A stretch of 64,000 nucleotides of DNA from an uncultured Rothia sp. (GTDB lineage Bacteria > Actinomycetota > Actinomycetes > Actinomycetales > Micrococcaceae). A model generated the notes under the pieces. The model ran no database searches. It was not told the DNA's origin and saw only the letters and a list, made by a program, of their open reading frames with translations. Every line of letters starts with the position of its first letter. Within the stretch, counting starts at the first letter, position 1. The DNA is taken from contig CAMIIO010000004.1 in assembly GCA_946221065.1 (NCBI GenBank), positions 62,001-126,000 of the forward strand, given 5' to 3'. Positions 17,291 to 26,456 of this stretch are shown here, in pieces. The position numbers were made by a program, and so were the translations under genes.

Positions 17291-18952
17291 TTACATCTTC
17301 TCCGGTGCGGTAACACCCAGGAGGGATAATCCGTTGGACAGTACCTGGCGGGTGGCGTTGTTCAGGAGCAGTCGGGTGCGATGCAGATCCGAGATTTCTT
17401 CTTCACCCTGCGGTGCCACGCGGGAGTTTCCATACCAGCGATGGTAGGCACCAGCGAGTGTTTCAAGGTAACGTGCCACACGGTGCGGTTCGCGGAAGGA
17501 AGCGGCTTCCTTGACGGCGTTGGGGTACTGGCCCAAAGCGGCTAGCAGCTCGTTATCGGCTTCAGTGTTAAGGAGTGAGAAGTCCACGCTGGAGGTATCT
17601 ACCCCGGCAGCTTGGGCATTGCGTGCCACAGCACAGGTGCGGGCATGAGCATATTGCACATAGAACACCGGATTCTCATTAGACTGCTTGGTAAGCAAAT
17701 CCAGGTCGATGTCGATGTTTGAGTCTACCGAGTAACGGGTGAGGGTATAACGTGCAGCGTCCACACCAACGGCCTCCACCAGGTCTTCGAGAATCACGAT
17801 GGTTCCGGCACGCTTGGACATGCGCACTGGCTTACCATCACGCACGAGGTTCACCATTTGACCAATCATCACCTCAACACGGTCTGGGTTATCGCCCAGC
17901 GCCGCGGCTGCCGCCTTCAGACGCGCCACATAGCCGTGGTGATCCGCGCCGAGCATGTAGATTGCAGTATCGGCGGGGTTCTCGGGACGGTTAATCTTGT
18001 CTTGGAAATAGGCGATATCGCCGGCAATGTAGGCGGCGTTACCATCGGATTTGATGACCACGCGGTCTTTGTCATCACCAAAGTCGGTGGATTTTAGCCA
18101 CCAGGCACCGTCCTTGAAATAGAGATTTTCGGAGCTCTTGAGCTGCTCTAGTAGCTCCTCCACCTTGCCCTCTTCAAAGAGCGAGTTTTCGTGAAAGAAC
18201 ACGTCAAAATCAACCTTGAAGTTGTGCAGTGATTCTTTAATGTCCGCGAACATGAGTTCCACACCGGCGGCGCGGAATGCTTCTTGAGGGTCATCGCTTT
18301 CAAGTGCCTGAGGATTCTCGGCAAGCACACGGTTCGCGATATCGGTGATGTATTCTCCGCCGTAGCCGTCTTCGGGGGCGGCTTCGTTTTTGGCGCGAGC
18401 CAACAAGGAACGAGCAAAACGGTCAATCTGCGTTCCGTGGTCATTAAAGTAGTACTCCCGCACCACGGTAGCGCCCTCGGCTTCAAGAATACGTGCCAGT
18501 GAGTCGCCCACAGCTGCCCAGCGGGTGCCACCTAGGTGAATCGGGCCGGTGGGATTTGCGGAAACAAATTCTAAATTGATGGTCTGCCCTGCCAGCTCGG
18601 TGTTTGTACCAAAGCTTTGACCGGCATCCACAATGGTCTGCGCCAGCTCACCGGCGGCACCGGCGTCTAGTGTGATGTTCAAGAACCCGGGACCGGCAAT
18701 ATCTACCTTTTCTACGCCCGAGATGGCGCCAATTCGCTCGGCAAGAAGCTGAGCAACCTCGCGCGGGTTCTTCCCCACTTTTTTAGAAATCTGAAGTGCA
18801 ATGTTAGTTGCCCAGTCGCCGTGGTCGCGGTTTTTAGGGCGTTCAACTTTAACGGTGGGAGCTTCAGCGCCCTCAGCTAGAGTGAGTTCGCCAGAGGTGA
18901 GGGCATCGGAGAGGACGCTGGAAATTGCTTCTGAGAGTTCTTCGGGAGTCAT
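17291..18952 (-). CDS. argS: Arginyl-tRNA synthetase
   Basis: Class I aminoacyl-tRNA synthetase that charges tRNA-Arg. The HIGH-type motif appears as GPIHLGGTRWAAVGD and the KMSKS-type motif as PVRMSKRAG, both in the forms usual for bacterial ArgRS. The N-terminal Add-1 domain and the C-terminal DALR domain (YVQYAHARTCAVARN onward) are complete; 553 residues is a normal length. It is the first gene of the argS-lysA pair, and the only tRNA in the window, a tRNA-Arg, lies just upstream on the opposite strand. Confidence 0.97.
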   Translation of the reverse strand: MTPEELSEAISSVLSDALTSGELTLAEGAEAPTVKVERPKNRDHGDWATNIALQISKKVGKNPREVAQLLAERIGAISGVEKVDIAGPGFLNITLDAGAAGELAQTIVDAGQSFGTNTELAGQTINLEFVSANPTGPIHLGGTRWAAVGDSLARILEAEGATVVREYYFNDHGTQIDRFARSLLARAKNEAAPEDGYGGEYITDIANRVLAENPQALESDDPQEAFRAAGVELMFADIKESLHNFKVDFDVFFHENSLFEEGKVEELLEQLKSSENLYFKDGAWWLKSTDFGDDKDRVVIKSDGNAAYIAGDIAYFQDKINRPENPADTAIYMLGADHHGYVARLKAAAAALGDNPDRVEVMIGQMVNLVRDGKPVRMSKRAGTIVILEDLVEAVGVDAARYTLTRYSVDSNIDIDLDLLTKQSNENPVFYVQYAHARTCAVARNAQAAGVDTSSVDFSLLNTEADNELLAALGQYPNAVKEAASFREPHRVARYLETLAGAYHRWYGNSRVAPQGEEEISDLHRTRLLLNNATRQVLSNGLSLLGVTAPEKM

Positions 18953-19128
18953 ACAGGCAAGTTTACCTAAACAACTCCGCCGTACCTACACCGAAATCTT
19001 GCGATATGAACCTCACTGAAGAGTCTTTTTGTGTAGGCAAGTATGGACGCTGTCTCGTGGAGGGCTGTATATCTGGTAGAGTTATTGATTGCTGTTGAGC
19101 TTGCGGAATCATCCGCAGCTGAACATGT

Positions 19129-19201
19129 GCCCCCGTAGCTCAGTGGATAGAGCACCAGTTTCCGGAGCTGGGTGTCGAAGGTTCGAATCCTTTCGGGGGC
19201 A
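19129..19201 (+). tRNA. tRNA-Arg (anticodon CCG)
   Basis: A full cloverleaf can be drawn. The acceptor stem is GCCCCCG with CGGGGGC, the D arm is GCTC...GAGC, the anticodon arm is CCAGT with GCTGG around the loop TTCCGGA, giving CCG at 19162-19164, and the T arm carries GTTCGAATC. The discriminator base is A at 19201; CCA is not encoded. A small hairpin (GCGGA-ATCA-TCCGC, 19103-19116) lies just upstream. It reads the CGG codon. Confidence 0.95.
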
Positions 19202-19259
19202 CTTTTTCTTTTTAACTATTTAATGGCAAAACTTGTCAATAATGACTAAGGGGCCTTTC

Positions 19260-20159
19260 ATGCTTGAACCCCACACCGGTTTTTATACCTCCGCTGGCAG
19301 CTCCGCCCAGAGCTTTGATTTTTATCCCGCTGAATCTTCCGCAGCCCCGGCTCCCCTTTTTCTCTATGTTCACGGTGGTGCCTGGCGATTCGGCGATAAG
19401 TCTTCGCTACTCAGTAGCGAGCACGGAGTTCACCGTTTACGCGATTTTTTCTCGCGAGCCGGTTTTGCCTGCGCATCCATTAATTATCGGCTCAGCGATA
19501 AAGCGCTCTTCCCCGCGCAGATTCAGGACGTCAAGGCTGCTATCAGGTTTTTCCGTGCCCATGCAAACGAGTTTGGCATTGATCCCCAGAAAATTGTGCT
19601 CTGCGGTAGTTCTGCTGGCGGACACCTCACCCTATTAGCTGCCGGCACCGGACATCTCGCTGACCCTTATTTTGAGGGTGAAAGCCCCGAGAACGCCGAA
19701 GTCTCTAGCGATGTCGCTGCCGCTATCAGTATCTATGATGTGGATGATCTGCGCACTATTTTTGACGATCGTGTGGCATACGGATTCCCCTACGATCACC
19801 CCGATGACGACGGCGCTGAGTGGCGCTTGCTGGGCAGTACCTTCCCGGTGCCGGTAGGCGATGACGCCCCGCTGGTGCGAGCCCGTGAGAACTGGGAACG
19901 CGCACACCCCATAGATCTTGCCCGATACGCCAGCGCCCACGGCGAACGACGTTTTGCGCCCACATTTCTCTTACATGGCACGGTAGATACCTGTGTGCCG
20001 CCGAATCAGTCGGTGCGCATGTTTGAGGCACTACAACATGCAGGCGTATCTAGCTCCTTGCTACTTGTACCCGAAGCTGATCACGCGGATATCCGCTGCT
20101 ATGCGGACCCTCACCTAGAAGAAATAGTGAGTTGGACGCAATCCGTTCTTGAGCTATAA
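19260..20159 (+). CDS. Alpha/beta-hydrolase (esterase/lipase-like, HGGAW type)
   Basis: A 299-residue alpha/beta-hydrolase of the hormone-sensitive-lipase/BD-FAE type. The oxyanion-hole motif is YVHGGAWRFGD, the nucleophile elbow is CGSSAGGHL, and the acid and base of the triad are probably the aspartate in HGTVDTCVPP and the histidine in PEADHADIR. These enzymes hydrolyse short acyl esters or peptides; the substrate is unknown. The ATG at 19260 was chosen because AAGGGG sits six bases before it; an upstream in-frame ATG at 19233 lacks a good site. It lies 58 bases after the tRNA and 50 before hrpA on the same strand. No signal peptide is seen, so it is probably cytosolic. Confidence 0.85.
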   Translation: MLEPHTGFYTSAGSSAQSFDFYPAESSAAPAPLFLYVHGGAWRFGDKSSLLSSEHGVHRLRDFFSRAGFACASINYRLSDKALFPAQIQDVKAAIRFFRAHANEFGIDPQKIVLCGSSAGGHLTLLAAGTGHLADPYFEGESPENAEVSSDVAAAISIYDVDDLRTIFDDRVAYGFPYDHPDDDGAEWRLLGSTFPVPVGDDAPLVRARENWERAHPIDLARYASAHGERRFAPTFLLHGTVDTCVPPNQSVRMFEALQHAGVSSSLLLVPEADHADIRCYADPHLEEIVSWTQSVLEL

Positions 20160-20208
20160 GCTTTAAGCGCGAGTGCGGTGCATACTCTGCTTTAGAATAT
20201 TCACTGAC

Positions 20209-23200
20209 ATGTCTAACAATGAATCTTCGCAGCCCCGCCCCTCACTCCAGCAGCTAGCCGCCACCATGCACGCGGCAAAAACCCGCACGTCCGAGTCTAG
20301 CCCCATCGCTTCAACAGACCCTGTGCCGTCCGCAACCTCGGAATATACCGGGGCGACGTCTTCGAACAAATCCCATAACCCCCGCGGTAACCGTCGCCGC
20401 AATCCCCGCGGCGGTAACAGTAAACGCGCCCACAATACAACCGAGCGCAATAGCACACACTCGCAACAGCGCAAAGAAAAACAACCTCTCACCCCCGAGG
20501 AACGCGCCGCCCAGCGTCTGGTTCCCCAACACATCAGCTACCCCGAACAGCTTCCCGTTTCCGAACGCCGGGAAGACATCATGAACGCCATCCGGGAAAA
20601 CCAAGTAGTAATTATCGCCGGTGAGACAGGGTCCGGTAAAACCACGCAGATTCCCAAGATGTGCCTGGAACTCGGTCTTGCTCAGCACGGAATGATTGGG
20701 CACACGCAGCCACGACGGTTGGCGGCCCGTTCGGTTGCCGAGCGTATCGCCGAAGAACTCGATCAAAAAATTGGGCAAACCGTGGGCTACCAGGTACGCT
20801 TCACCTCCGAAGTCACCGCAGAGTCCGCCATCAAACTCATGACCGACGGTATTTTGCTGGCAGAAATTCAAAACGATCCGCTGCTCAAAAAATATTCGGT
20901 GATTATTATTGACGAGGCTCACGAACGTAGCCTCAACATCGACTTTATCCTGGGCTACCTCAAACGCATTATGAGCCAGCGCCCGGACCTCAAAATTATT
21001 ATCACCTCCGCAACGATTGACCCCGAGCGATTTGCCCGGCACTTCTCCCCCAGCTTTGTGCCCGGCGTCGGGATCGTAGACGATTCGCTCACCCCCGAAG
21101 AAAAAGAAATCGCCGAACAAACCCTCCCCGATGACGCCCCGCCCATTATCGAAGTTTCCGGCAGAACCTACCCGGTAGAAATTCGCTACCGTCCGCTCAC
21201 CGAACCGCGCACCGGCGACGGCGGGGACGACGAAGCAGACACCGGAGACGGACTCGAAGACGATGACCGTGACCCCATCGAAGGAATCCTGGACGCTATC
21301 CGCGAATTAGCGCAGGAAGAGCCCGGAGACATCCTGATCTTCTTCTCCGGCGAGCGCGAAATCCGTGATGCCCAAGATGCGATTGTAGACATGATCCGTT
21401 CTACCCGCCGGCTTCCACACTACGAAGTGTTGCCGCTCTTCGGCAGGCTCTCTATGCAGGAGCAGACCGAGGTCTTCCGCCCCGGAAATCGTCCGCGTAT
21501 TGTGCTGGCAACCAACGTTGCCGAAACCTCGCTGACCGTTCCTGGCATTAAATATGTGATTGATACCGGCACCGCCCGCATTTCTCGCTATTCTGCCCGT
21601 ACCAAGGTGCAGCGTCTGCCGATTGAACGAATCTCGCAGGCGAGCGCTAACCAGCGCTCGGGCCGAAGTGGCCGTGTCTCCGAAGGTATTGCGATTCGCC
21701 TGTACTCGGAAGAGGACTTTGCCGCACGTCCGGAATTTACTGACCCGGAGATTCTGCGCACCAACCTTGCCGCGGTCATCTTGCAGATGACGGCGATCGG
21801 CGTGGTAAAGAATGTTTCCGATATCGAGAAATTCCCGTTCGTGCAGCCGCCAGAGACGCGCGCCATTAACGACGGCGTGAACCTGCTCCGCGAGTTAGGT
21901 GCGATTCGACAGCGTGGAGAATCTGCCCCGCACAGAAATTCTCGAGACAAGGGTCGAGGGTACGGCTCCCCGCTCACCGCCGTCGGGCGCACCATGGCGT
22001 CTCTACCTGTTGATCCGAGACTGGGCAGAATGATTGTGGAAGCAAACCAGCGTGGTTGCGCCAAAGAAATGATGGTGCTTGCCGCCGCTCTCACCATTCA
22101 AGACCCGCGGGAACGCCCCACCGAACACCGCGGTGAAGCAGATGCTCTCCACGCCCGGTTCAAAGATGAGAAGTCGGATTTCTCCAGCTTCTTGCTTCTA
22201 TGGAACTTCATCAACGAAAAACAGAACGAGCTCTCTTCCAGCCAATTCCGCAAGCTCTGCCACCGCGAATACATCAACTTTTTGCGCGTGCGCGAATGGC
22301 AAGATCTTTTTGCCCAGCTACGCGAAATGGGTGCCCAGGCAAAAATTATCGTGAGCCGAGGTAGAGACATCAACCCCGCCGCGCACGAGATTGACCTGCA
22401 CAAATCTCTGCTCTCCGGTCTGCTCTCCCACATTGGGCTAAAGGACGAACGAGCACGCCACGAGTATATGGGTGCGCGTGGCACTCGTTTCCAGATCTTC
22501 CCCGGCTCCGGGCTCTTCAAGAAAAACCCCGAGTGGATCGTTTCTGCCGAGCTGGTAGAAACCTCCAAACTTTGGGCACGGGTCAACGCCCAGGTAGAAC
22601 CCGAGTGGATTGAAGAAATCGGCGCTCACCTGGTGAAGAAGCAATACTCGGATCCGCACTGGTCCGCCAAGCAGGGTGCGGTTCTAGCTCACGAAAAAGT
22701 TACGCTCTTCGGTGTGCCCGTGATCGCTGATCGTCGAGTGCAATTTTGGCGCATCGACCCGCAGGCTGCCCGCACCATGTTCATTCGCTCCGCATTGGTG
22801 GAAGGCGATTGGCGTACCCACCACAAATTCTTTGAACGCAATCAGCGGGCGCTCGCCGAGGTGGAGGAGCTTGAGGCGCGCCTGCGTCGTCGTGATTTGC
22901 GTGTGGACGATCAGACTCTTTTCGACTTCTATGACGAGCGGCTACCACAGAATATCTACACCGAACGTCATTTTGACCGCTGGTGGAAAGATGAGCGGCG
23001 TAAAAACGAGCACCTGCTCGACTTCACTCCGGAGTATCTGATTGGTGAGGAGGCCGCCGGGTTTGATGAAGCTGAGTTCCCCCGTACCTGGATGGTTCAA
23101 ACGGATAATGGTGAGCTTTGCCTGGATTTGCGCTACGAGTTTGCTCCCGCTATCTCAGTGGGTGGTGTGCGTAGTTCGGAGACTAAATCTGACGGTATTG

Positions 23201-24666
23201 CGGTGCAGGTGCCAATCCTCTTTCTTAACCAGCTAGATCAGCGTCCTTTCGAATGGATGATTCCCGGTCAGCGCCTTGAACTGATTACCGCGCTGATCAG
23301 GTCCCTTCCCAAGCAAATTCGCAAGAATTTTGTGCCGGCTCCCGACGTCGCTCGTCAAGCAGCGGCAAAGCTTGCCGAAGATTATTCACCGGCGCAGGAC
23401 TGGCTCTTAGATTCTTTGGCGATGACGCTTAGGCGGCTGCGTGGCGTTGTTGTTGATCCTGCCGCGTTTAACTGGGACGCCGTGCCTGAGCACCTCACTT
23501 TTACCTTTCAAGTGCGGGACCCCAAGAATAATATTCTGGGTGAGGGCAAGAATTTGGAGGAGCTCAAGGGTAAGCTCCACGCACAGATCCGCTCGGCGTT
23601 GGCTGCTTCGCTCGGGGCTTCTCCCGATGTGCTGGCGAAACTGAGTTCGATGGGGCAGGCAGGCACTAAGGGACAGCGTAAAGCAGGAGAAGGCTCCGGT
23701 ACGATTGCGGACACTCGGCACGGTGGGAAAGAAACTGCTCATGTGCATTCCCGTCCCACGGCGGCTTCGCATGGTGTGTGGGAACAAAGTGGGCTAACTT
23801 CCTGGCCTGAGACGGATATTCCCCGCAAGGTAGAGCGGGTTATTGCCACGCAGAAAGTCTCCGGTTATCCTGCGCTGGTTGATGAGGGTAAGAGCGTGGG
23901 CGTGCGAATCTTCCCGAATGCCTATGAAGCCGAACTGGCGCAGCGTCAAGCGGTGATTCGTCTGCTCCAGTTGCAGGTGTCTTCTCCCCTGCGCTATGTG
24001 AGCGATCACCTCTCGAATCGGGAGAAGATTGTGTTCACGCAGAATCCTCACGGCTCCATTGATGAGCTGATCCGTGATTGCACGGTAGCTGCCGTTGATA
24101 TGCTCACTCCTGCCACGGCGCCGTTTACCCGCGCGGAGTATGAACAGCTTTTTCAGCAGGTTCGTGCCGAACTCATTGAATCGGTCTTTAGCGTGACCAA
24201 GCTGGTGGCGGATATTCTCAGCGAAGCTAGCGAGGTGCAAAAACTCGTGAAGAAGACGACGTCGCTTTCCGTTATTCATGCTATGCAGGATATTAAATCT
24301 CAGCTTGAGAACCTGGTGTATCCGGGCTTTGTGGCACAAACCGGATACGGGCAACTCGTGCATTTACCGCGCTATCTGAAAGCCATTGAAAAACGCCTGG
24401 AAAAGCTGGGACCACAAGTGAATCGGGATAATCAGCTGATGCTTCAGGTGCAGGAGCTGGAGGATGAGTTCGATGCCGCGGTGCAGTCTTTGCCCGGTGG
24501 CACGCCGCCCTCGCGCGAGCTGCTGATGGTGGGCTGGATGATTGAAGAGCTGCGCGTGAGTTTCTTTGCCCAGGATCTCGGCACCGTCTACACCGTTTCC
24601 GAGAAGCGGATTCGTAAGGCTTTACGGGAGGCTCTGGCGCAGATGAAGGATAACGCTTCGGCGTAA
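20209..24666 (+). CDS. hrpA: ATP-dependent RNA helicase HrpA, long form
   Basis: A 1,485-residue DEAH-box helicase. The N-terminal ~110 residues are low-complexity and basic (NRRRNPRGGNSKR). The helicase core shows motif I GETGSGKTTQIPK, motif Ia TQPRRLAARSVAER, motif II DEAH in IIIDEAHERSLNIDF, motif III TSATID, and motif VI QRSGRSGR. The remaining ~900 residues match the large C-terminal half (DUF3418-type) of the long HrpA form found in proteobacteria and actinobacteria. HrpA of E. coli acts on mRNA processing and rescues colliding ribosomes (established there, inferred here). An ATG at 20209 is preferred over an upstream in-frame GTG. A strong terminator follows 40 bases after the stop. 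Confidence 0.93.
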   Translation: MSNNESSQPRPSLQQLAATMHAAKTRTSESSPIASTDPVPSATSEYTGATSSNKSHNPRGNRRRNPRGGNSKRAHNTTERNSTHSQQRKEKQPLTPEERAAQRLVPQHISYPEQLPVSERREDIMNAIRENQVVIIAGETGSGKTTQIPKMCLELGLAQHGMIGHTQPRRLAARSVAERIAEELDQKIGQTVGYQVRFTSEVTAESAIKLMTDGILLAEIQNDPLLKKYSVIIIDEAHERSLNIDFILGYLKRIMSQRPDLKIIITSATIDPERFARHFSPSFVPGVGIVDDSLTPEEKEIAEQTLPDDAPPIIEVSGRTYPVEIRYRPLTEPRTGDGGDDEADTGDGLEDDDRDPIEGILDAIRELAQEEPGDILIFFSGEREIRDAQDAIVDMIRSTRRLPHYEVLPLFGRLSMQEQTEVFRPGNRPRIVLATNVAETSLTVPGIKYVIDTGTARISRYSARTKVQRLPIERISQASANQRSGRSGRVSEGIAIRLYSEEDFAARPEFTDPEILRTNLAAVILQMTAIGVVKNVSDIEKFPFVQPPETRAINDGVNLLRELGAIRQRGESAPHRNSRDKGRGYGSPLTAVGRTMASLPVDPRLGRMIVEANQRGCAKEMMVLAAALTIQDPRERPTEHRGEADALHARFKDEKSDFSSFLLLWNFINEKQNELSSSQFRKLCHREYINFLRVREWQDLFAQLREMGAQAKIIVSRGRDINPAAHEIDLHKSLLSGLLSHIGLKDERARHEYMGARGTRFQIFPGSGLFKKNPEWIVSAELVETSKLWARVNAQVEPEWIEEIGAHLVKKQYSDPHWSAKQGAVLAHEKVTLFGVPVIADRRVQFWRIDPQAARTMFIRSALVEGDWRTHHKFFERNQRALAEVEELEARLRRRDLRVDDQTLFDFYDERLPQNIYTERHFDRWWKDERRKNEHLLDFTPEYLIGEEAAGFDEAEFPRTWMVQTDNGELCLDLRYEFAPAISVGGVRSSETKSDGIAVQVPILFLNQLDQRPFEWMIPGQRLELITALIRSLPKQIRKNFVPAPDVARQAAAKLAEDYSPAQDWLLDSLAMTLRRLRGVVVDPAAFNWDAVPEHLTFTFQVRDPKNNILGEGKNLEELKGKLHAQIRSALAASLGASPDVLAKLSSMGQAGTKGQRKAGEGSGTIADTRHGGKETAHVHSRPTAASHGVWEQSGLTSWPETDIPRKVERVIATQKVSGYPALVDEGKSVGVRIFPNAYEAELAQRQAVIRLLQLQVSSPLRYVSDHLSNREKIVFTQNPHGSIDELIRDCTVAAVDMLTPATAPFTRAEYEQLFQQVRAELIESVFSVTKLVADILSEASEVQKLVKKTTSLSVIHAMQDIKSQLENLVYPGFVAQTGYGQLVHLPRYLKAIEKRLEKLGPQVNRDNQLMLQVQELEDEFDAAVQSLPGGTPPSRELLMVGWMIEELRVSFFAQDLGTVYTVSEKRIRKALREALAQMKDNASA

Positions 24667-24706
24667 ATAGTCCTCAAGCTAGGCGATTGTACCCTACACA
24701 TGTCAG

Positions 24707-24745
24707 GGGCCCGCTACCTTGATAGGTAGCGGGCCCGTGGTTTTT
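24707..24745 (+). terminator. Intrinsic terminator after hrpA
   Basis: GGGCCCGCTACC pairs with GGTAGCGGGCCC (12 bp, six-base loop), followed by GTGG and five T residues. It ends the hydrolase-hrpA unit. Confidence 0.9.
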
Positions 24746-24766
24746 ACCGGCGTTTAGCTCGGTAGC

Positions 24767-25198
24767 CTAGCTTTCAGGAACGAACTCCCCAAAGCCCAGT
24801 TTGCGGACTGCCTCGCGTAGCTTCTGGGCGTTTTCATCTAGCTCAGCGGCGTCGGCATTGCGATTAATCGCTGCCGGGCTGAAGTCTTCTAGCCCATTAA
24901 TCGGGTAGATGTGCAGGTGAGTGTGAGGTACTTCTAAGCCGGCAATCATCAAACCGATTTTTTCTCCGCCAAACACCTGAGATTGCGCCTTACCAATTTT
25001 CTGCGCTACGTCAAAAAGGTGCGCGTTCAAATCCGCAGGCACATCAATCCAGTGCTCAATTTCTTCGCGCGGAACAACCAGCGTGTGTCCGGAACCCATC
25101 GGTTCGATCGTCAAAAATGCTACTGCCCGAGCATCTTTCCAGATAAAGCGGCCGGGAATCTCGCCGTCAATAATTTTAGTAAAAAGAGTTGCCATCAT
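24767..25198 (-). CDS. HIT-family nucleotide-binding protein
   Basis: A 143-residue histidine-triad protein, a nucleotidyl hydrolase or transferase family including Hint-type enzymes that split nucleoside phosphoramidates. The triad motif reads PHTHLHIYPI, and the N-terminal region FTKIIDGEIPGRFIWKD, with HTLVVPREEIEHWIDV, fits the family. Length is typical of bacterial HinT-like proteins. It begins a few bases after the metallo-beta-lactamase-fold gene ends, so both are probably co-transcribed. Its physiological substrate is unknown. Confidence 0.9.
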   Translation of the reverse strand: MMATLFTKIIDGEIPGRFIWKDARAVAFLTIEPMGSGHTLVVPREEIEHWIDVPADLNAHLFDVAQKIGKAQSQVFGGEKIGLMIAGLEVPHTHLHIYPINGLEDFSPAAINRNADAAELDENAQKLREAVRKLGFGEFVPES

Positions 25199-25203
25199 TT
25201 CTC

Positions 25204-25854
25204 CTATAGTTCTACCGAGTTGCCGGCGTTAAGGTGTTGATAGTCGGTTCCATATTTCTTGCCAAAATTCTTCAACTGGCCTTCGATAATGGAGTGACCG
25301 GCATCTGAGAGTAGACCGTTGTGAATAGGGTATGCTATTGATGCCTTCACCGAGATCATAAAGTCGATGACTTCTTGAATTTTATTCCAGGGGGCGTGGA
25401 TAGGGGTAAGAAGAGTCTTGACGGAGATACCGTGAGGAACCACCAGCGAATCGCCGGGGTGGTACACATCCTCATTAATCAGATAACCCACGTTATCAAT
25501 CGTGGGAACCAGCGGGTGAATCAGCGCGTGCTGGCCGCCAAAGGTTGTAATATCGAAGCCTTCCAGGGTAATCGTCTTTTCTGCTGCGGCATCGTTCACC
25601 TCCACCTCAGAGACAGCTTCTCGGATTTGTGCCGCTACAGTCTCCGGTGCGTACACCTTAACCTCGGGGTGCTCTGTCAGGTATGCGTTCACACGCTCAG
25701 CATCAAAATGATCGGGGTGCGCGTGGGTAATGAAAAGATAATCGGCGCCTTCCAGGGCTTCTTCTACCTCTGATAATGTACCCGGATCTAGCACCAAGAT
25801 CTTATTATTGTTTTCCAGACGAACACAGGAGTGTGAATATTTAGTAAGTTTCAT
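25204..25854 (-). CDS. UlaG-like metallo-beta-lactamase-fold hydrolase
   Basis: A 216-residue metallo-hydrolase. The metal-binding signature is TKYSHSCVRLE near the start and FITHAHPDHFDAERV, the HxHxDH motif. Further metal ligands are probably the histidine in FGGQHALIHP and the aspartate in YHPGDSLVVPHG. The compact fold without an added domain resembles UlaG/YtkL-type enzymes, which open lactone or cleave phosphodiester substrates; the true substrate is unknown. It is 5 bases upstream of the HIT gene and divergent from the Zur-type regulator. Confidence 0.85.
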   Translation of the reverse strand: MKLTKYSHSCVRLENNNKILVLDPGTLSEVEEALEGADYLFITHAHPDHFDAERVNAYLTEHPEVKVYAPETVAAQIREAVSEVEVNDAAAEKTITLEGFDITTFGGQHALIHPLVPTIDNVGYLINEDVYHPGDSLVVPHGISVKTLLTPIHAPWNKIQEVIDFMISVKASIAYPIHNGLLSDAGHSIIEGQLKNFGKKYGTDYQHLNAGNSVEL

Positions 25855-25996
25855 ATCTCTAGCCTAATAGCAATTCTCAAGATACTGCCAGCCCTACGCT
25901 CACCAATAAGGGCACGCCAGCTTACCCACAGCTAACGCCCCTAAGTGGTGTAAGGTGGTGGCAAACATTGGCCGAACCATATAGCGAAGGATATCT

Positions 25997-26452
25997 GTGA
26001 GCACACCGAATACTGTAGCTACCACGCAAAAACCCGAGATCCGTAACACCAAGCAGCGTCGACTGGTAAAAGAAACTATTGAGTCATTAGAAGATTTTAT
26101 GTCTGCTCAGGAGCTACACCTACTCATGCACTCGCAGGGTAAATCGGTATCACTAGCAACCACCTACCGTATTCTTCAATCTTTAGCCGAGCAGGGCGAG
26201 GTAGACGTTCTAAAAACTCCCGAGGGAGAGGCTATTTATCGCCAGTGCGCCGTCGAGCACCATCACCACCATCTACTCTGCCGGCAGTGCGGTGCTGCCG
26301 AAGAGCTGGAGGTGCCCGATCTTGAGGAATGGGCACAGCAGATTGGTGCCAAATTTGGGTATGCGACCATCGATCACGTTATTGAGGTCACCGGGATTTG
26401 TGCGGATTGTCAGCGCAAAAATACCGCCGAAGAATCGGCGGCATCTAGGTAG
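25997..26452 (+). CDS. zur: Fur-family regulator, probable zinc uptake regulator Zur
   Basis: A 151-residue Fur-family repressor. The N-terminal winged helix has the recognition region SLATTYRILQSLAEQGEVD, and the dimer and metal sites include EHHHHHLLCRQCG and ICADCQRK, two CxxC pairs that hold structural zinc. It starts at GTG (GAAGGATA upstream) and points toward a znuABC-like operon on the opposite strand. A Zur-box-like palindrome before that operon supports zinc rather than iron as the signal. Members of this family bind DNA when metal is plentiful and shut off uptake. Naming it Zur rather than Fur is an inference from this context. Confidence 0.85.
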   Translation: MSTPNTVATTQKPEIRNTKQRRLVKETIESLEDFMSAQELHLLMHSQGKSVSLATTYRILQSLAEQGEVDVLKTPEGEAIYRQCAVEHHHHHLLCRQCGAAEELEVPDLEEWAQQIGAKFGYATIDHVIEVTGICADCQRKNTAEESAASR

Positions 26453-26456
26453 AGAT

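Noticed and set aside
19103..19116. Small hairpin GCGGA-ATCA-TCCGC before the tRNA gene.
   Set aside because: Short and not followed by a T run; most likely incidental or part of tRNA 5' leader processing, so mentioned only with the tRNA.
20311..21120. A 269-codon open frame antisense to hrpA.
   Set aside because: Antisense shadow across conserved helicase motifs; no known protein resemblance.
23407..24363. Long antisense frames (126 and 189 codons) in the 3' half of hrpA.
   Set aside because: Shadows of the hrpA reading frame with no protein-like features.
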